Shown: in pieces, positions 41,241 through 50,489 of the stretch | Numbering within the stretch: the stretch's first letter is position 1 | Layout: each line of letters opens with the position of its first letter | NCBI GenBank assembly: GCA_005893275.1 | Contig: VBOW01000022.1 | Location: 1-54,680 of the forward strand | Direction of reading: 5' to 3' | From: Candidatus Eisenbacteria bacterium | Lineage (GTDB): Bacteria > Eisenbacteria > RBG-16-71-46 > SZUA-252 | DNA: 54,680 nucleotides | Notes under the pieces: model-generated | Databases searched by the model: none | What the model was told of the DNA's origin: nothing | Seen by the model: the letters and a program-made list of their open reading frames with translations, nothing else | Program-made: the position numbers and the translations under genes

Positions 41241-42779
41241 GTGACCTCACAGCGGAGAGCTCCGTCGGCTACGTTCTGGTCTTGCGCGCTGCTGGTAGGC
41301 GCGGTGATCGCCGGCGCCGGGTGGTTCCTCTATTCGGAGCACAGGATCGCGGGGCGATGGGGTTTCTCCCTGGACGACTCGTGGATCTACGCTACGTTCG
41401 CGCGCAACATTGCGACAGGCAAGGGATATTCATTCAACGCCGGCGAACGGGTTGCTGGAGCCACGGGACCGCTCTATGCCCTGATCCTCGCGCTCTTCTA
41501 TCGACTCTTTCACGAGGTCGTCTGGAGCGCGAAGGTCTTCGGCATCGCATGTCTGTGCGGATCGAGTGTGCTCATGTACCTGGCAGCCCGGAACCTCACT
41601 CCGCGAAGCCATCTCAGACCACTATGGGTCGGTCTGCTTGTCGGCATCTCGCCCTCGCTGCTCTGGGGCGCTCTCTCGGGGATGGAGATCGCACCCTATA
41701 TCTTCCTCAACTGCCTGGGCATCTACTGCTACACGAAGGAACGATGGATCCTGGCGGCGCTCTGCTGGTCGCTCGGCGTTTGGCTCCGGCCCGATGGATT
41801 GTTGCTGGCCCTGATGGGCCTCTTCTTGAGGCCGAAGCTCACCGCCCGGGGCATGGGAACGACCCTTCTCGTGGTTGCCCCCGTTCTCGCCGCCTTCTTC
41901 GCCTTCAACTACGTCGTTGGCGGAAGATTTCTTCCGAACTCTGTCCTGGTAAAAACTCATTTCGGCCCGGGAGTGTTGCCTCAAATTTGGGAGATGCTCC
42001 AGCGCTGGGCGCCGCTCTGGGGCCTGGCAATGCGCCGCTGGGACGTTCCCGAGCATTCCATCGTCCTTCTTCCCGCGATGATGATCGGCGCGGTCCTCAT
42101 GGCCCGGCGGTTTCCTGCGCTGGCCGCCTTCATACTCGGCCTTCCGCTGGGGCTTGCGATATTCGGCGCTTCGAGCGGATCTCATGGACGCTACATGATG
42201 CCCGTGATTCCTTTCGGTGTTCTGCTGGCGGCCGAGGGGCTGAACCATGCCAGCGGTCGCGCCCTCGGGCGAAGGTGGAAGGTCGGCCTGTTCGCCGCGG
42301 CCCTTTTTTGCGTGGCATGGCAGGTCCGAAGCGTGGAGCGGAAGGGCATCGTGCACGGTTGGAACGTAGAGAATATCAATGACATGCAACGCCTTCTCGC
42401 CGAGACCATCCGCGCAAGCGCGAGCCCCGGGGACACCATTGCCGTGAATGATGTCGGCGCGATGGGCTACTTCAGCGGGTGCTACATCGTCGACCTTGTG
42501 GGGCTCGTCTCCCCTCTCAGGTCGTTTCCCGAAAACCTCAAACAGTACAGGCCGAAATACCTCGTCATCTTTCCCGCCTGGTTCAGGCAATACGCCGCCG
42601 TCAATCCGGTAACGAGACGGGCGGCGTTCTATGACGCGGACTCCGCCTGGAAGTATGTACCGGTGGCGGGCGCAAGGCTTCGAACCAACACGATCTGCTC
42701 GCGAGACCGGATGCTCGTCTTTGCCCGCATGTCGCCGGACAAGGAAGGGCCCGAGAATGTGCAGATGATGGTGCATTGA
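41241..42779 (+). CDS. Polytopic membrane glycosyltransferase-like protein
   Basis: The 512-residue protein starts at a GTG 15 bases after the peptidase gene, so co-transcription is likely. It has about ten hydrophobic helices. The first loop holds GFSLDDSWIYATFARNIATG, a DD-containing motif like those of GT-C/GT39 enzymes and their uncharacterised relatives, and GERVAGATGPLYALILALFY follows. The C-terminal 110 residues (DTIAVNDVGAMGYFSGC and onwards) are a conserved periplasmic part seen in DUF2029-like and mannosyltransferase-like proteins. The sugar and acceptor are unknown. Confidence 0.8.
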   Translation: MTSQRRAPSATFWSCALLVGAVIAGAGWFLYSEHRIAGRWGFSLDDSWIYATFARNIATGKGYSFNAGERVAGATGPLYALILALFYRLFHEVVWSAKVFGIACLCGSSVLMYLAARNLTPRSHLRPLWVGLLVGISPSLLWGALSGMEIAPYIFLNCLGIYCYTKERWILAALCWSLGVWLRPDGLLLALMGLFLRPKLTARGMGTTLLVVAPVLAAFFAFNYVVGGRFLPNSVLVKTHFGPGVLPQIWEMLQRWAPLWGLAMRRWDVPEHSIVLLPAMMIGAVLMARRFPALAAFILGLPLGLAIFGASSGSHGRYMMPVIPFGVLLAAEGLNHASGRALGRRWKVGLFAAALFCVAWQVRSVERKGIVHGWNVENINDMQRLLAETIRASASPGDTIAVNDVGAMGYFSGCYIVDLVGLVSPLRSFPENLKQYRPKYLVIFPAWFRQYAAVNPVTRRAAFYDADSAWKYVPVAGARLRTNTICSRDRMLVFARMSPDKEGPENVQMMVH

Positions 42780-42916
42780 GCCGGAACCGGGCGTGCCCGG
42801 AGGATTCGTCCGCCGCGTCGCCTACACCGTCAACCTGAGCGGTACGCCGCACTTCCTCGTGACGAGTGATGCTTCGGAGTATGACGGGTCGTCCGGATTC
42901 CTCCGGGAGTGAAACC

Positions 42917-42958
42917 GGCCCCGGTCCGGTGTTGCGCCTCGGCCCCTCGCCCCGGGCC
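42917..42958. terminator. Imperfect GGCCCCGG hairpin between convergent genes
   Basis: GGCCCCGG (42917-42924) pairs with CCGGGCC (42952-42958) with one bulged C and a 27-base loop. It sits between the converging glycosyltransferase-like and OmpA genes, 15 bases from the latter's stop. No T-run. Confidence 0.35.
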
Positions 42959-42973
42959 ACCGCGTCGATCCAA

Positions 42974-44188
42974 TCAGATCTTCACCAGCTCCACTCGGCG
43001 ATTATTCTGGCATCCCTCCGGCGTGGTGTTCGGAGCGACCGGCTTCGTCTCGCCGAGGCCCTTGGTCTGGATGCGTTCCCCCTGGATCCCGCTGCCGACC
43101 AGGTAGGCACGCACGGCGTTCGCGCGCTTTTCGCTCAAGGACAGGTTCGAGGCGTCGTCGCCCACGTCGTCCGTGTGCCCTTCAATGCTTAGCTTCAGCT
43201 CCGCGTGGTCCCGGAGCATCTGGCCGATCTCTTTGAGGGTCGGCGTGGACTCCGGGCGAATGGCGTCCGAGCCCGTGTCGAAGAAGATCCCGTGCGTTGC
43301 CACGCGCCCTGCCGTCACGAGCGACTCGTAGAGACGCTTCTCGCTGGCGGCCACCCGCAGATTGCCGATCATGGCCGGACGCCCCGCGTCGGTATCCACG
43401 AAGAAGAAGCGCAAGCCCTTCGATCGACCGAAGTTTGTGCTGGGGAAGTTGGCCACGCGCATCTCGTTCGCATACACCTTCACATACCTGCCATCCGCCA
43501 GGGCCCGGCAGTGGATGATGTTCTTGTCCGCGCCGGCAGCAAGCTCGGCGAAGGCCAGGTTCTTGCTGTTATCGAAGCGCTTGAGACCGCCTTTCTTCTC
43601 CCACGTGCTGTAGACCACCTTGGTGTATGCGCCTCGTTCCGGCGTGTCATCGGGCAGCTCGCAGGCTACTTCGATGGAGTTCCACTGCCAGGGGGCGTAG
43701 TAGTCGAATTCCAACGTGAAGCGCTCCGGGAGCGCCTCGGAGAGGGGCACGACGAACGAGCCGGAGGTGCTGGAGCGGAGCCAGCGCGAGCCGTTCCATT
43801 CCGCGATTTCCATGTTGCCCTCGGTCAGCTCGAGGCGCTGCGGGAAATTGCCGACCGGGTCCCGGCTAAAGTCGTCGAAGAACATGACGCGGTCGCCTGG
43901 GACGAAATCATAGTTGAGCCACAGACCCTCCCCCGGCTTGAGGCTTTCGGCCCCGGGCGCAGCGGCCGCGCCTGAGGTGTCGGTGCCGGTGGCCGGATCG
44001 GTCCCTTGCTTCGAGTCCGGCTTGGTCTCGCGGTTTTTGTCTTTCTCTGCGGCTTCTTTGGCCTTCTGCGCGGCCTTCTCCTTGGCTTTTTTCGCAATGT
44101 CCCCGAGCTGCGCCCCCGCGGTCGCGGGCAAGGAGAGCACCCCGAGGCAGGAGATGAGTGCGGCGAGACGACGAATCGTGCGGTGCAT
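42974..44188 (-). CDS. OmpA-family peptidoglycan-binding outer-membrane protein
   Basis: From the ATG at 44188 (GGGAGG upstream) the 404-residue protein has a signal peptide (AALISCLGVLSLPATAGA), a Lys/Ala/Glu-rich helix (about 27-50), a Thr/Pro/Ala linker and a beta-rich central domain (about 75-270). An OmpA C-terminal domain follows (about 290-404) with GIFFDTGSDAIRPES, IEGHTDDVGDDASNLSLSEKRA and QNNRRVEL. The conserved Asp and Arg of this domain bind diaminopimelate in peptidoglycan. The central domain resembles concanavalin-like sandwiches but is not assigned. It anchors the outer membrane to the wall. Confidence 0.9.
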   Translation of the reverse strand: MHRTIRRLAALISCLGVLSLPATAGAQLGDIAKKAKEKAAQKAKEAAEKDKNRETKPDSKQGTDPATGTDTSGAAAAPGAESLKPGEGLWLNYDFVPGDRVMFFDDFSRDPVGNFPQRLELTEGNMEIAEWNGSRWLRSSTSGSFVVPLSEALPERFTLEFDYYAPWQWNSIEVACELPDDTPERGAYTKVVYSTWEKKGGLKRFDNSKNLAFAELAAGADKNIIHCRALADGRYVKVYANEMRVANFPSTNFGRSKGLRFFFVDTDAGRPAMIGNLRVAASEKRLYESLVTAGRVATHGIFFDTGSDAIRPESTPTLKEIGQMLRDHAELKLSIEGHTDDVGDDASNLSLSEKRANAVRAYLVGSGIQGERIQTKGLGETKPVAPNTTPEGCQNNRRVELVKI

Positions 44189-44322
44189 GATGCCTCCCAT
44201 GCCGAGATGCGCGTTCCGAAGCTCGGCGATCGCGGCCGGTGTCGAGGTCAGCAAACCGGAGCGCTCAGCGGAAGATCCGCGGCCGGGAGTTTAGTCCTCT
44301 TCTCGGGAGGTGTCGAGAGGCT

Positions 44323-44739
44323 CTACACAGCGCGAAGCGCCTTCGCGGCGCGCCCGTAGTCCCTCGGCTTCACCCAGAGGATCAGGCCGTAGCGGCCCTT
44401 TCCAGCCGCGACACCGGCCGCCGCCGTGACGTTCACATTCGCGTCGGCCAAACGCTGGAAGTGCGCGTGGACCGCTCCGACCCGATCGTTCCCCTGGACG
44501 AGGAATGCCCTCTTGATCGTGCTGAGCCTCCAGTGGTTTTTCCGCGCCACGGCGCGGAGTCGCGCCATGTCGTGGGTCATGAGATCGAGCTGCGCTCGGC
44601 CGCCGCCGACCGGAAAGCCGACGTGCGCCAGGAGGTTCACGCCGGCCTTCCTGATCTCGCCGAGCACCCTGGCGCCCTGTCCGGAGCGGTGGGGAACGAT
44701 CGGGTAGCAGTAGCTCACTTTCCTTACTCTGTCGGCCAT
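44323..44739 (-). CDS. ACT-like domain protein
   Basis: The 138-residue protein contains two tandem ACT-like beta-alpha-beta-beta-alpha-beta units. The first starts RKVSYCYPIVPHRSGQGARV and EIRKAGVNLLAHVGF, and the second starts RAFLVQGNDRVGAVHAHFQR and LADANVNVTAAAGV. Each has the Gly/Val pattern of ACT domains, which bind amino acids or other small ligands. It is like small stand-alone proteins annotated as ACT-domain proteins of unknown function. GAAGGAGAGA precedes the ATG at 44739 (an in-frame start at 44757 is less likely). A 12-bp palindrome lies 61 bases upstream. Confidence 0.75.
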   Translation of the reverse strand: MADRVRKVSYCYPIVPHRSGQGARVLGEIRKAGVNLLAHVGFPVGGGRAQLDLMTHDMARLRAVARKNHWRLSTIKRAFLVQGNDRVGAVHAHFQRLADANVNVTAAAGVAAGKGRYGLILWVKPRDYGRAAKALRAV

Positions 44740-44799
44740 AGTGTCTCTCCTTCTCACTGGCCCTCGGTCCCGAGCAGCCGGGATTTTCGCGGGGCGAGC

Positions 44800-44811
44800 C
44801 TACGGCCGTAG
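44800..44811. promoter_or_regulatory. 12-bp perfect palindrome upstream of the ACT-like gene
   Basis: CTACGGCCGTAG is its own reverse complement and lies between the ACT-like gene and the unidentified membrane-protein gene. It could be an operator, but no regulator is linked to it. Confidence 0.25.
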
Positions 44812-44824
44812 ACTATTCCAACCT

Positions 44825-44844
44825 GCGGCCCCGTGCCAGGCCGC
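44825..44844 (-). terminator. Hairpin at the end of the unidentified membrane-protein gene
   Basis: GCGGCC (44825-44830) pairs with GGCCGC (44839-44844) around an eight-base loop. The stem touches the stop codon (44844-44846). No T-run follows. Confidence 0.35.
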
Positions 44845-45650
44845 TATTTGAGCCTGTCGCGATAGAACGCCTCCGCCAGGCCCGATGACCTTGCGATCCT
44901 CTTCCCGAAGGGATCTTTGTTCTCCTCCGGATTCGAATAGAGGATGCGGTACATGACGATATCGTTCGCGCTCGGTTCCTCCTCCTTGCCCTCGTGGTCT
45001 TTCCTCCGGGCGCGCGCGAGCTCGGCGTCGAAGTACTGATCGTACGTCGCCAAGAGTTCGTCGACCGCGAGAAGCAGCTTCGCGAGCGCGTCCCTCGCCC
45101 GATCGCCCCACACGGCGAGCGCTTCCTGTTCCGCCAGCAGAAGGTCCGCGCGACACGTGCCGACCGCGGTGAGGCGCCGGCGATAGGATTGCGCGGCGCG
45201 GAGCACTTCAGACACGTGCCCTCTATCGCCGCTCGGTCGTTGGCCAGGATAGGGGACGACCCCGAATCGTCTGCGGGCTTCGGTGATGGACTCTCGAAGA
45301 GCGTAGATCGCCTTCAGCGTCTTGAGCGCGATCTGGTACTCGGTCGTCCCCCTCAGCTGGCGGCGCCACGCGTTCAGCCCAACGAACGCAAGACCCGCCG
45401 CCACGAGGGTGGACAAGCTGACCGAGACATCGCGTACAGCATCGAACAGCACATCGGCCTCCGAATCGTCCGGGTCGGATTTCGGTTCCGGTCGGGCAGG
45501 ACTGACTGCGGTCGCGAGGAGCACTGCGTGGCCGTGGACTGCAGCCTGCCCATGCGGCTGGGTCGGGCCACCGCTTCGGATTTCCCGACTTGGCGTTTGC
45601 GGCGGGGGCCCGGGAGCGCGTCGCTCCCTCCCGTGGCTCCATCGAGCCAA
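44844..45650 (-). CDS. Unidentified protein with one transmembrane helix
   Basis: I do not recognise this protein. The open frame from a TTG at 45650 gives 268 residues, but the first about 40 are Pro/Arg/Gly-rich and look non-coding. A GTG at 45524 would give a 226-residue protein. One hydrophobic helix (LSTLVAAGLAFVGLNAW) is followed by a helical cytoplasmic domain (TTEYQIALKTLKAIYALRES, LLLAEQEALAVWGDRARDAL). This style is common in uncharacterised membrane-anchored helical proteins of accessory regions. No good ribosome site is seen for either start. Confidence 0.55.
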   Translation of the reverse strand: MARWSHGRERRAPGPPPQTPSREIRSGGPTQPHGQAAVHGHAVLLATAVSPARPEPKSDPDDSEADVLFDAVRDVSVSLSTLVAAGLAFVGLNAWRRQLRGTTEYQIALKTLKAIYALRESITEARRRFGVVPYPGQRPSGDRGHVSEVLRAAQSYRRRLTAVGTCRADLLLAEQEALAVWGDRARDALAKLLLAVDELLATYDQYFDAELARARRKDHEGKEEEPSANDIVMYRILYSNPEENKDPFGKRIARSSGLAEAFYRDRLK

Positions 45651-45726
45651 ACGAGCGGCGTCGCTTCTTAGGAAGTATTACTTAGATTCGTGCGGTCTTG
45701 TTCCAGATGCCGCCGATCGGAATCGG

Positions 45727-47937
45727 CTAAGGCTCCCGGCGACCAGCGTTCAGTCGGAGAGCACTCTCTGCTGCGGCATGGGCTTCCCCATACTTTCCGA
45801 GCTTCGCATACGCGGCCGAGAGATTTTCCCATGCCACCGCGTGGCCCGGCAGGTCTTCGCGCCAATCCTTCCGCACCGCAATGGCCAGCGTATCGGCGGC
45901 GTCTCCGTAACGATTTTGGCGGAGGGCAATGGATCCAATGTCCGCGAAGGGCTGCGCGAAGTCGGGGTAGAGATTCGCGCAACGAAGCGCCAGCTCACGG
46001 GCCTCGCCGTCGAGCCCCGCGGCCATGAGGGACTGTTCCGTGAGCACGATCACGTACGGGTCCAGCGGGTCCCGCGCGACGGCCTCCTTCGCCGTGAGGC
46101 TGACCCGTGCCCGCGTCTCGCTTGTGGGACGAAGCAGCGCCTCCGAGGAAAGGACCCGCGCGAGGTAAGCCCGGTGGGTGCCGCTTCGGGGATCAATCCG
46201 GATCGCGCTCTCCAGCGCTCCTCTTGCCCGCTCCAGTGTCTGCCATGTCTGGTCGCGCGATTGAACCGCCTCGATGAGGAGCGACCTTCCCGCCTCCCAC
46301 TCGTACCGGTCGTACCACGGCAGAAGCGCCGCGGCCCGCGCGTATCCCTCGGCTCGCAACGGGCTCCCGATCGGATTCCGGGACGCCGCATACTCGATCC
46401 GAGCTGCGCGCCACGGGGTCAGGACGACCGGAACGAAGAACGCGGCTCCGCCCGCGAGGATCACAAGACCCGTCATCCAGCCCGGCGCCGATGGGTTCCT
46501 GGCGGGCGGCACAGGCTCGGGCGTCACCGTGTCGGCGCGGTCCGCCCAAGCCAGCCATCCGGCCAGCGAAGCGGCCAGCGCGCCGACGGCCACAACGGTG
46601 AAGCCGGTCAGGGCCTGCCCGGCGAATCCGGCCAGGGCAGCGCCGGCCGCGACCGCGTCGCCACGGGTCACGGGATTCCTGCTCGCGGTCGACCGCCACA
46701 CGGCGCCCGCCGCAAGAAGCACGACGGCCAGAGCTGTGACCACGCCAAGGGATCCCTGCGTCGCGAAGATGTTGATCATTTCGCTGTGCGCCTTCGTGGG
46801 ATTTCCGCCCCACTCGATCCGCACATATTCGGCGCTTCGATAGGCGGGGAAGGCGCTTCCGTAACAGTCCAGACCCGCTCCCAGGATCGGATGATCCGCA
46901 CCCATCCGGAGGCCGGCCTTCCAGAGCTGGAGTCGGGATTGTGTTGTCGGTGCGCTGAGGTCAGCGATCTGGCTGATTCGCTGGCGAAGCGCCGAGCGAA
47001 GCCGCGGCGCCGAGATCAGAAGAAAACTGACCGCGAGGAGCGCCACGAGGACCGCCCGGAGGAGACCGGACGCGGGCGGCCCGCCCCGCCCGGCCGGGGA
47101 GGGGCTTGTTGCCCGCGCACCGCGCGTGGCGAGCAACGCGTATGCGGCGCCCGCCACCGCGAGGCTGATCCAGGCGCCGCGTGAGAGCGTCGCGATGACG
47201 ATCATGAAGGCCACCGCACCCATGACCATCCACGCGACCCTCACGAGCGGGGTCTTTGCGCGCGCCGCGATCCGCGCGGTGAGCGGAAGCGACATGACAA
47301 GGTAGGCGCCAAGCAGATTCGGATGGGCGAGCGTTCCGAAGACCCGATTCTCTCCTCCAAAAGTCGCGTTTCCGGCCCAAGCGTACGGGTCGAGCTTCAG
47401 GAGCTGAAGCAAGGCATAGCCCGCCGCAATGGCGGCACCGACGCAGGCGGCCCTTGTCATGAGATGGAACCAGCGCGGGTGGGAGGCGAGGGAGCGTGAG
47501 GCGAAGAACAGGCTGGCCGTCGCGATCGCGGTCTTTAACCCGGCGAAACTCTCGGGCGCGCCGAAGAAGCTGAGCGTGGGCCGCATCGAGCATACGGTCG
47601 AGACGAGGGCCGAGCCGACGTAGGCCGCGACCCCGGCGCCGAGCGGATCCGCCCGCACCCACGCCGTGAGGCGTTGTGGCAGCGCCGCGAGCCACGCGGT
47701 CCCTCCGGCGGCGCCGGCGCGCGCCGATTCCCGGAAGGCGCCGAGCGTCCAGAGGAGCACGGAGCCGGTAGCGAGGAGCTCCAGCTTCGGGAATTCGAAC
47801 GCGTCGAGCACCGTGCGGACGAACACGGTGGGGAGGAGGAACAGGAGAGCCAGCGTGATCCATTGAAGCGGGCGAAGAGCGACCGGACGTGCGTGATGGG
47901 CTGGAGAGGCGCGATCTGGAGCTTTCCCTCGAGGCAT
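45727..47937 (-). CDS. O-antigen ligase-like (Wzy_C) membrane protein with C-terminal TPR region
   Basis: The 736-residue protein has about 12 hydrophobic helices. A Wzy_C/WaaL-type core follows, with GTLAHPNLLGAYLVMSLPL and SRGAWISLAVAGAAY, and then a periplasmic loop with ADHPILGAGLDCYGSAFPAYR and NPTKAHSEMINIFATQGSLG, where the conserved His of ligases is expected. The last 200 residues are soluble TPR-like repeats (TLERARGALESAIRIDPRSG, AYAKLGKYGEAHAAAESALR). Such proteins join polyprenyl-linked glycans to lipid A or to protein (PglL type). It follows the permease genes in the same direction with a 42-base gap. Confidence 0.88.
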   Translation of the reverse strand: MPRGKAPDRASPAHHARPVALRPLQWITLALLFLLPTVFVRTVLDAFEFPKLELLATGSVLLWTLGAFRESARAGAAGGTAWLAALPQRLTAWVRADPLGAGVAAYVGSALVSTVCSMRPTLSFFGAPESFAGLKTAIATASLFFASRSLASHPRWFHLMTRAACVGAAIAAGYALLQLLKLDPYAWAGNATFGGENRVFGTLAHPNLLGAYLVMSLPLTARIAARAKTPLVRVAWMVMGAVAFMIVIATLSRGAWISLAVAGAAYALLATRGARATSPSPAGRGGPPASGLLRAVLVALLAVSFLLISAPRLRSALRQRISQIADLSAPTTQSRLQLWKAGLRMGADHPILGAGLDCYGSAFPAYRSAEYVRIEWGGNPTKAHSEMINIFATQGSLGVVTALAVVLLAAGAVWRSTASRNPVTRGDAVAAGAALAGFAGQALTGFTVVAVGALAASLAGWLAWADRADTVTPEPVPPARNPSAPGWMTGLVILAGGAAFFVPVVLTPWRAARIEYAASRNPIGSPLRAEGYARAAALLPWYDRYEWEAGRSLLIEAVQSRDQTWQTLERARGALESAIRIDPRSGTHRAYLARVLSSEALLRPTSETRARVSLTAKEAVARDPLDPYVIVLTEQSLMAAGLDGEARELALRCANLYPDFAQPFADIGSIALRQNRYGDAADTLAIAVRKDWREDLPGHAVAWENLSAAYAKLGKYGEAHAAAESALRLNAGRREP

Positions 47938-47979
47938 CCGATGCAGGATACCACGACGGTGGCGCTCGACTCCGTCGCC

Positions 47980-49227
47980 CTACTCGTGGCGCAGGGCGTC
48001 GATCGGGTGAAGCCGTGACGCCCGTACCGCGGGCAAGAGACCGAAGGTCACTCCCACCGCAGAGCAGAAGAGGAGCCCGATGACGGCCCATTCCATGGGC
48101 ACCCTCACGTCGAAGTGAGTGAACGCGGCCACGAGGTTCCCCAAACCGAAGCCGACCAGGACGCCGATCAGGCCGCCGATGTTGCAAAGGATGACCGCCT
48201 CCAGGAGAAACTGGGTCAGGATGCTCACGGGTTTGGCCCCCAGCGCCTTGCGAATGCCGATTTCCCTGGTTCGTTCGGTCACCGCGACCAGCATGATGTT
48301 CATGATACCGATGCCGGCCACGACCAATGCGATGATACCGATGACAAACGCCGCGAGCTTCACGCCCATGCTCATCTTATTGAACTGTGTAATGAGGCTT
48401 GCGCTGTTGAAGAACTCGAAATTGTCCTCCTGGCCCGGCTTCAGGCCCCGGTCATGCCGCAACACTCGGCGCGTTTCTTCGATGGCGTTGTCGATGAGCT
48501 CGGGCGTCTTCGCGTGCACCGTGATGTTGACGGACCGAGAAAATCCATCCCGCCCCACCAGCCCGTAGGTACTCACGAATGTCGTGACCGGAATCAAGAC
48601 GTAGTTGTCGAAGCTTCCCCCGAAAGCGGATTTCTTCTCGTCAAAAACCCCGACCACTTCGTATTTGCGACCGTCGACCCGGATTTCTTTTCCAATAGGA
48701 TCGGTGAAGGGATAGAGCTTTTTCCCGATCGCGTGGCCGATGACCGCCACCTTCCGCGCGGTCTTCACATCGATCTGAGAGAGATTCCGTCCCAGCCCGA
48801 CATAGTGGGTGTTGTTGGGTGCATACTCCGGCGTTCCGCCGCAGATCGAGACGTTCGGATTCGTGGACTCTCCCTTGTACTGCGCGACGAACCCAAAGTC
48901 CCAGATTTCCGACCCGACGATATCCGCGGACTCGACGTGCCTCCGGATGGCCTCAGCGTTCTCCAGCGTGAGCGGCGGCCGGAGCATGGCCTTCCGCCGC
49001 TGGGCGTCCGAATGGAATCCGCCCGCCGGCCATTTCTGAACCTGGAACGTCTGCGCGCCCAGGACGCTCATTTCGCGCTCCAAGGTGCCCTGCACCACGG
49101 AGATCCCTGTCATCACGGCGATGATCGATGCGACTCCCGCCACAATGCCCACAAGGGTCAGGATCGATCTCAGCTTGTTGCTGACGATCGCTCCCAACGA
49201 CATGAACACCGTGTCAAGCGGTCGCAT
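47980..49227 (-). CDS. MacB-type ABC transporter permease
   Basis: The 415-residue protein has an N-terminal helix (KLRSILTLVGIVAGVASIIAVM), a large periplasmic MacB_PCD domain (about 45-265) and three C-terminal helices of the FtsX domain with VAGIGIMNIMLVAVTERTRE and EIGIRKALGAKP. GGAGG eight bases before the ATG at 49227 supports this start over the GTG at 49242. MacB-type systems do not pump through the membrane. They drive periplasmic substrates through an outer-membrane channel or work mechanically on envelope components. It is 23 bases after a second permease gene. Confidence 0.92.
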   Translation of the reverse strand: MRPLDTVFMSLGAIVSNKLRSILTLVGIVAGVASIIAVMTGISVVQGTLEREMSVLGAQTFQVQKWPAGGFHSDAQRRKAMLRPPLTLENAEAIRRHVESADIVGSEIWDFGFVAQYKGESTNPNVSICGGTPEYAPNNTHYVGLGRNLSQIDVKTARKVAVIGHAIGKKLYPFTDPIGKEIRVDGRKYEVVGVFDEKKSAFGGSFDNYVLIPVTTFVSTYGLVGRDGFSRSVNITVHAKTPELIDNAIEETRRVLRHDRGLKPGQEDNFEFFNSASLITQFNKMSMGVKLAAFVIGIIALVVAGIGIMNIMLVAVTERTREIGIRKALGAKPVSILTQFLLEAVILCNIGGLIGVLVGFGLGNLVAAFTHFDVRVPMEWAVIGLLFCSAVGVTFGLLPAVRASRLHPIDALRHE

Positions 49228-49250
49228 GGAGACAGCCTCCACCGGCGAGC

Positions 49251-50489
49251 CTACTCATAACGCAGGGACTCAATGGGATCCAGCAGGGCTCCCCGATACG
49301 CCGGGGCCACGCCGGCCATGATTCCGACCGCGATCGAGACCACGACCGCGATGATCAGGATGGGTATGGAAATGCTTGCGGGCATCAGGGTGGCGTTGAT
49401 CACCAGGGTCAAGAGGTACGCGAGCACGATTCCGATCGTCCCACCCAGCAGGCAGATGGCGGATGACTCGAACAGGAACTGCAGCAGAATGCTCTGTCGC
49501 GTCGCTCCGATCGCCATTCGCACCCCGATCTCCCGTGTGCGCTCCGTAACCGACACGAACATGATGTTCATCACCCCCACAGCGCCGACGAACAGCGAAA
49601 TGCTCGTCACGATCAGACCCACGAGAATGACGACGCCCATCGTGTTGTTGAAGGCACCCACGAGGGTGTCCAGCTTGTTGATGGAGAAGTCGTCGGGCTG
49701 GGTCGGCCGCAGCTCGCGGATCTTTCTCATCTCGCCGATCACTTCGAACTCGAGGTCGCCTACGAGTTCCTGGGAAGGGGCCTTGACCGCGACGTTCACG
49801 TCCTGGCGGCCGTGGGCGCCGCCGAACGCCTTGACGTAGGACGTGATCGGCACGAAGACCTGCCGGTCGAAATTCGGCCCGCCGAGGAAACTCCCGCCTT
49901 GTTTTTCCATGACCCCGATCACCCGGAACACGGAACGGCCGATCTTGATGTTCTTGTTGAGGGGATTCACGGTTCCGAACACGCCGTCGCGGACGTCGGT
50001 GCCGATCACGCAAACGTTCTTCTTGTAGGCGACGTCGAACGGAAGAAGGAAACGGCCGCTCTGCGGCTGCGCGCTGGACAGCCGCGTCTGCTTTTCCGTG
50101 GTCCCGATGATGACCACGCCGTCCATGGTTTCCGCCCGGTACTTCACGTCCTGCCGGCCGTCCATGGTTGGATTGACGATCGCCCTCCCGCGCAGTTTGT
50201 CTTCCAGCGCGCGCGCCTCGCGAAGATCCAGATTCGGGCGGTTCCGGTACAGGAAGAAATCGTTCATGACCACCCACGGCATGCGAGACACATAGATCAC
50301 ATCGGTGCCGACCGAGGCGAAACTCTCGCGAAATTTGTTCTGAAGCCCGTTCGCGGCGGTCATGGTGACCACGACAGCGACAATGCCGATGATGATGCCC
50401 AGCGTTGTCAGGGACCCGCGGGCCTTGTTCGCGCGGAGCGCGCGGAGGGCGATCCTGAGCGACTCGCCGAGACTGAGCGCAAGGTTCAT
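49251..50489 (-). CDS. MacB-type ABC transporter permease (second copy)
   Basis: The 412-residue protein has the same architecture as its neighbour: an N-terminal helix ARGSLTTLGIIIGIVAVVV, a periplasmic MacB_PCD domain (about 40-280) and a C-terminal FtsX domain with VGAVGVMNIMFVSVTERTRE and EIGVRMAIGATRQSI. The two permeases differ enough to suggest a heterodimer rather than recent duplication. Its ATG overlaps the HlyD stop as ATGA. There is no ATPase domain and no LolD/MacB-type ATPase gene in this operon, so that subunit must come from elsewhere. Confidence 0.92.
   Translation of the reverse strand: MNLALSLGESLRIALRALRANKARGSLTTLGIIIGIVAVVVTMTAANGLQNKFRESFASVGTDVIYVSRMPWVVMNDFFLYRNRPNLDLREARALEDKLRGRAIVNPTMDGRQDVKYRAETMDGVVIIGTTEKQTRLSSAQPQSGRFLLPFDVAYKKNVCVIGTDVRDGVFGTVNPLNKNIKIGRSVFRVIGVMEKQGGSFLGGPNFDRQVFVPITSYVKAFGGAHGRQDVNVAVKAPSQELVGDLEFEVIGEMRKIRELRPTQPDDFSINKLDTLVGAFNNTMGVVILVGLIVTSISLFVGAVGVMNIMFVSVTERTREIGVRMAIGATRQSILLQFLFESSAICLLGGTIGIVLAYLLTLVINATLMPASISIPILIIAVVVSIAVGIMAGVAPAYRGALLDPIESLRYE

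Noticed and set aside
45322-47184. 620-residue plus-strand frame over the O-antigen ligase gene
   Set aside because: It has no protein-like pattern, and the minus frame has clear Wzy_C and TPR features.
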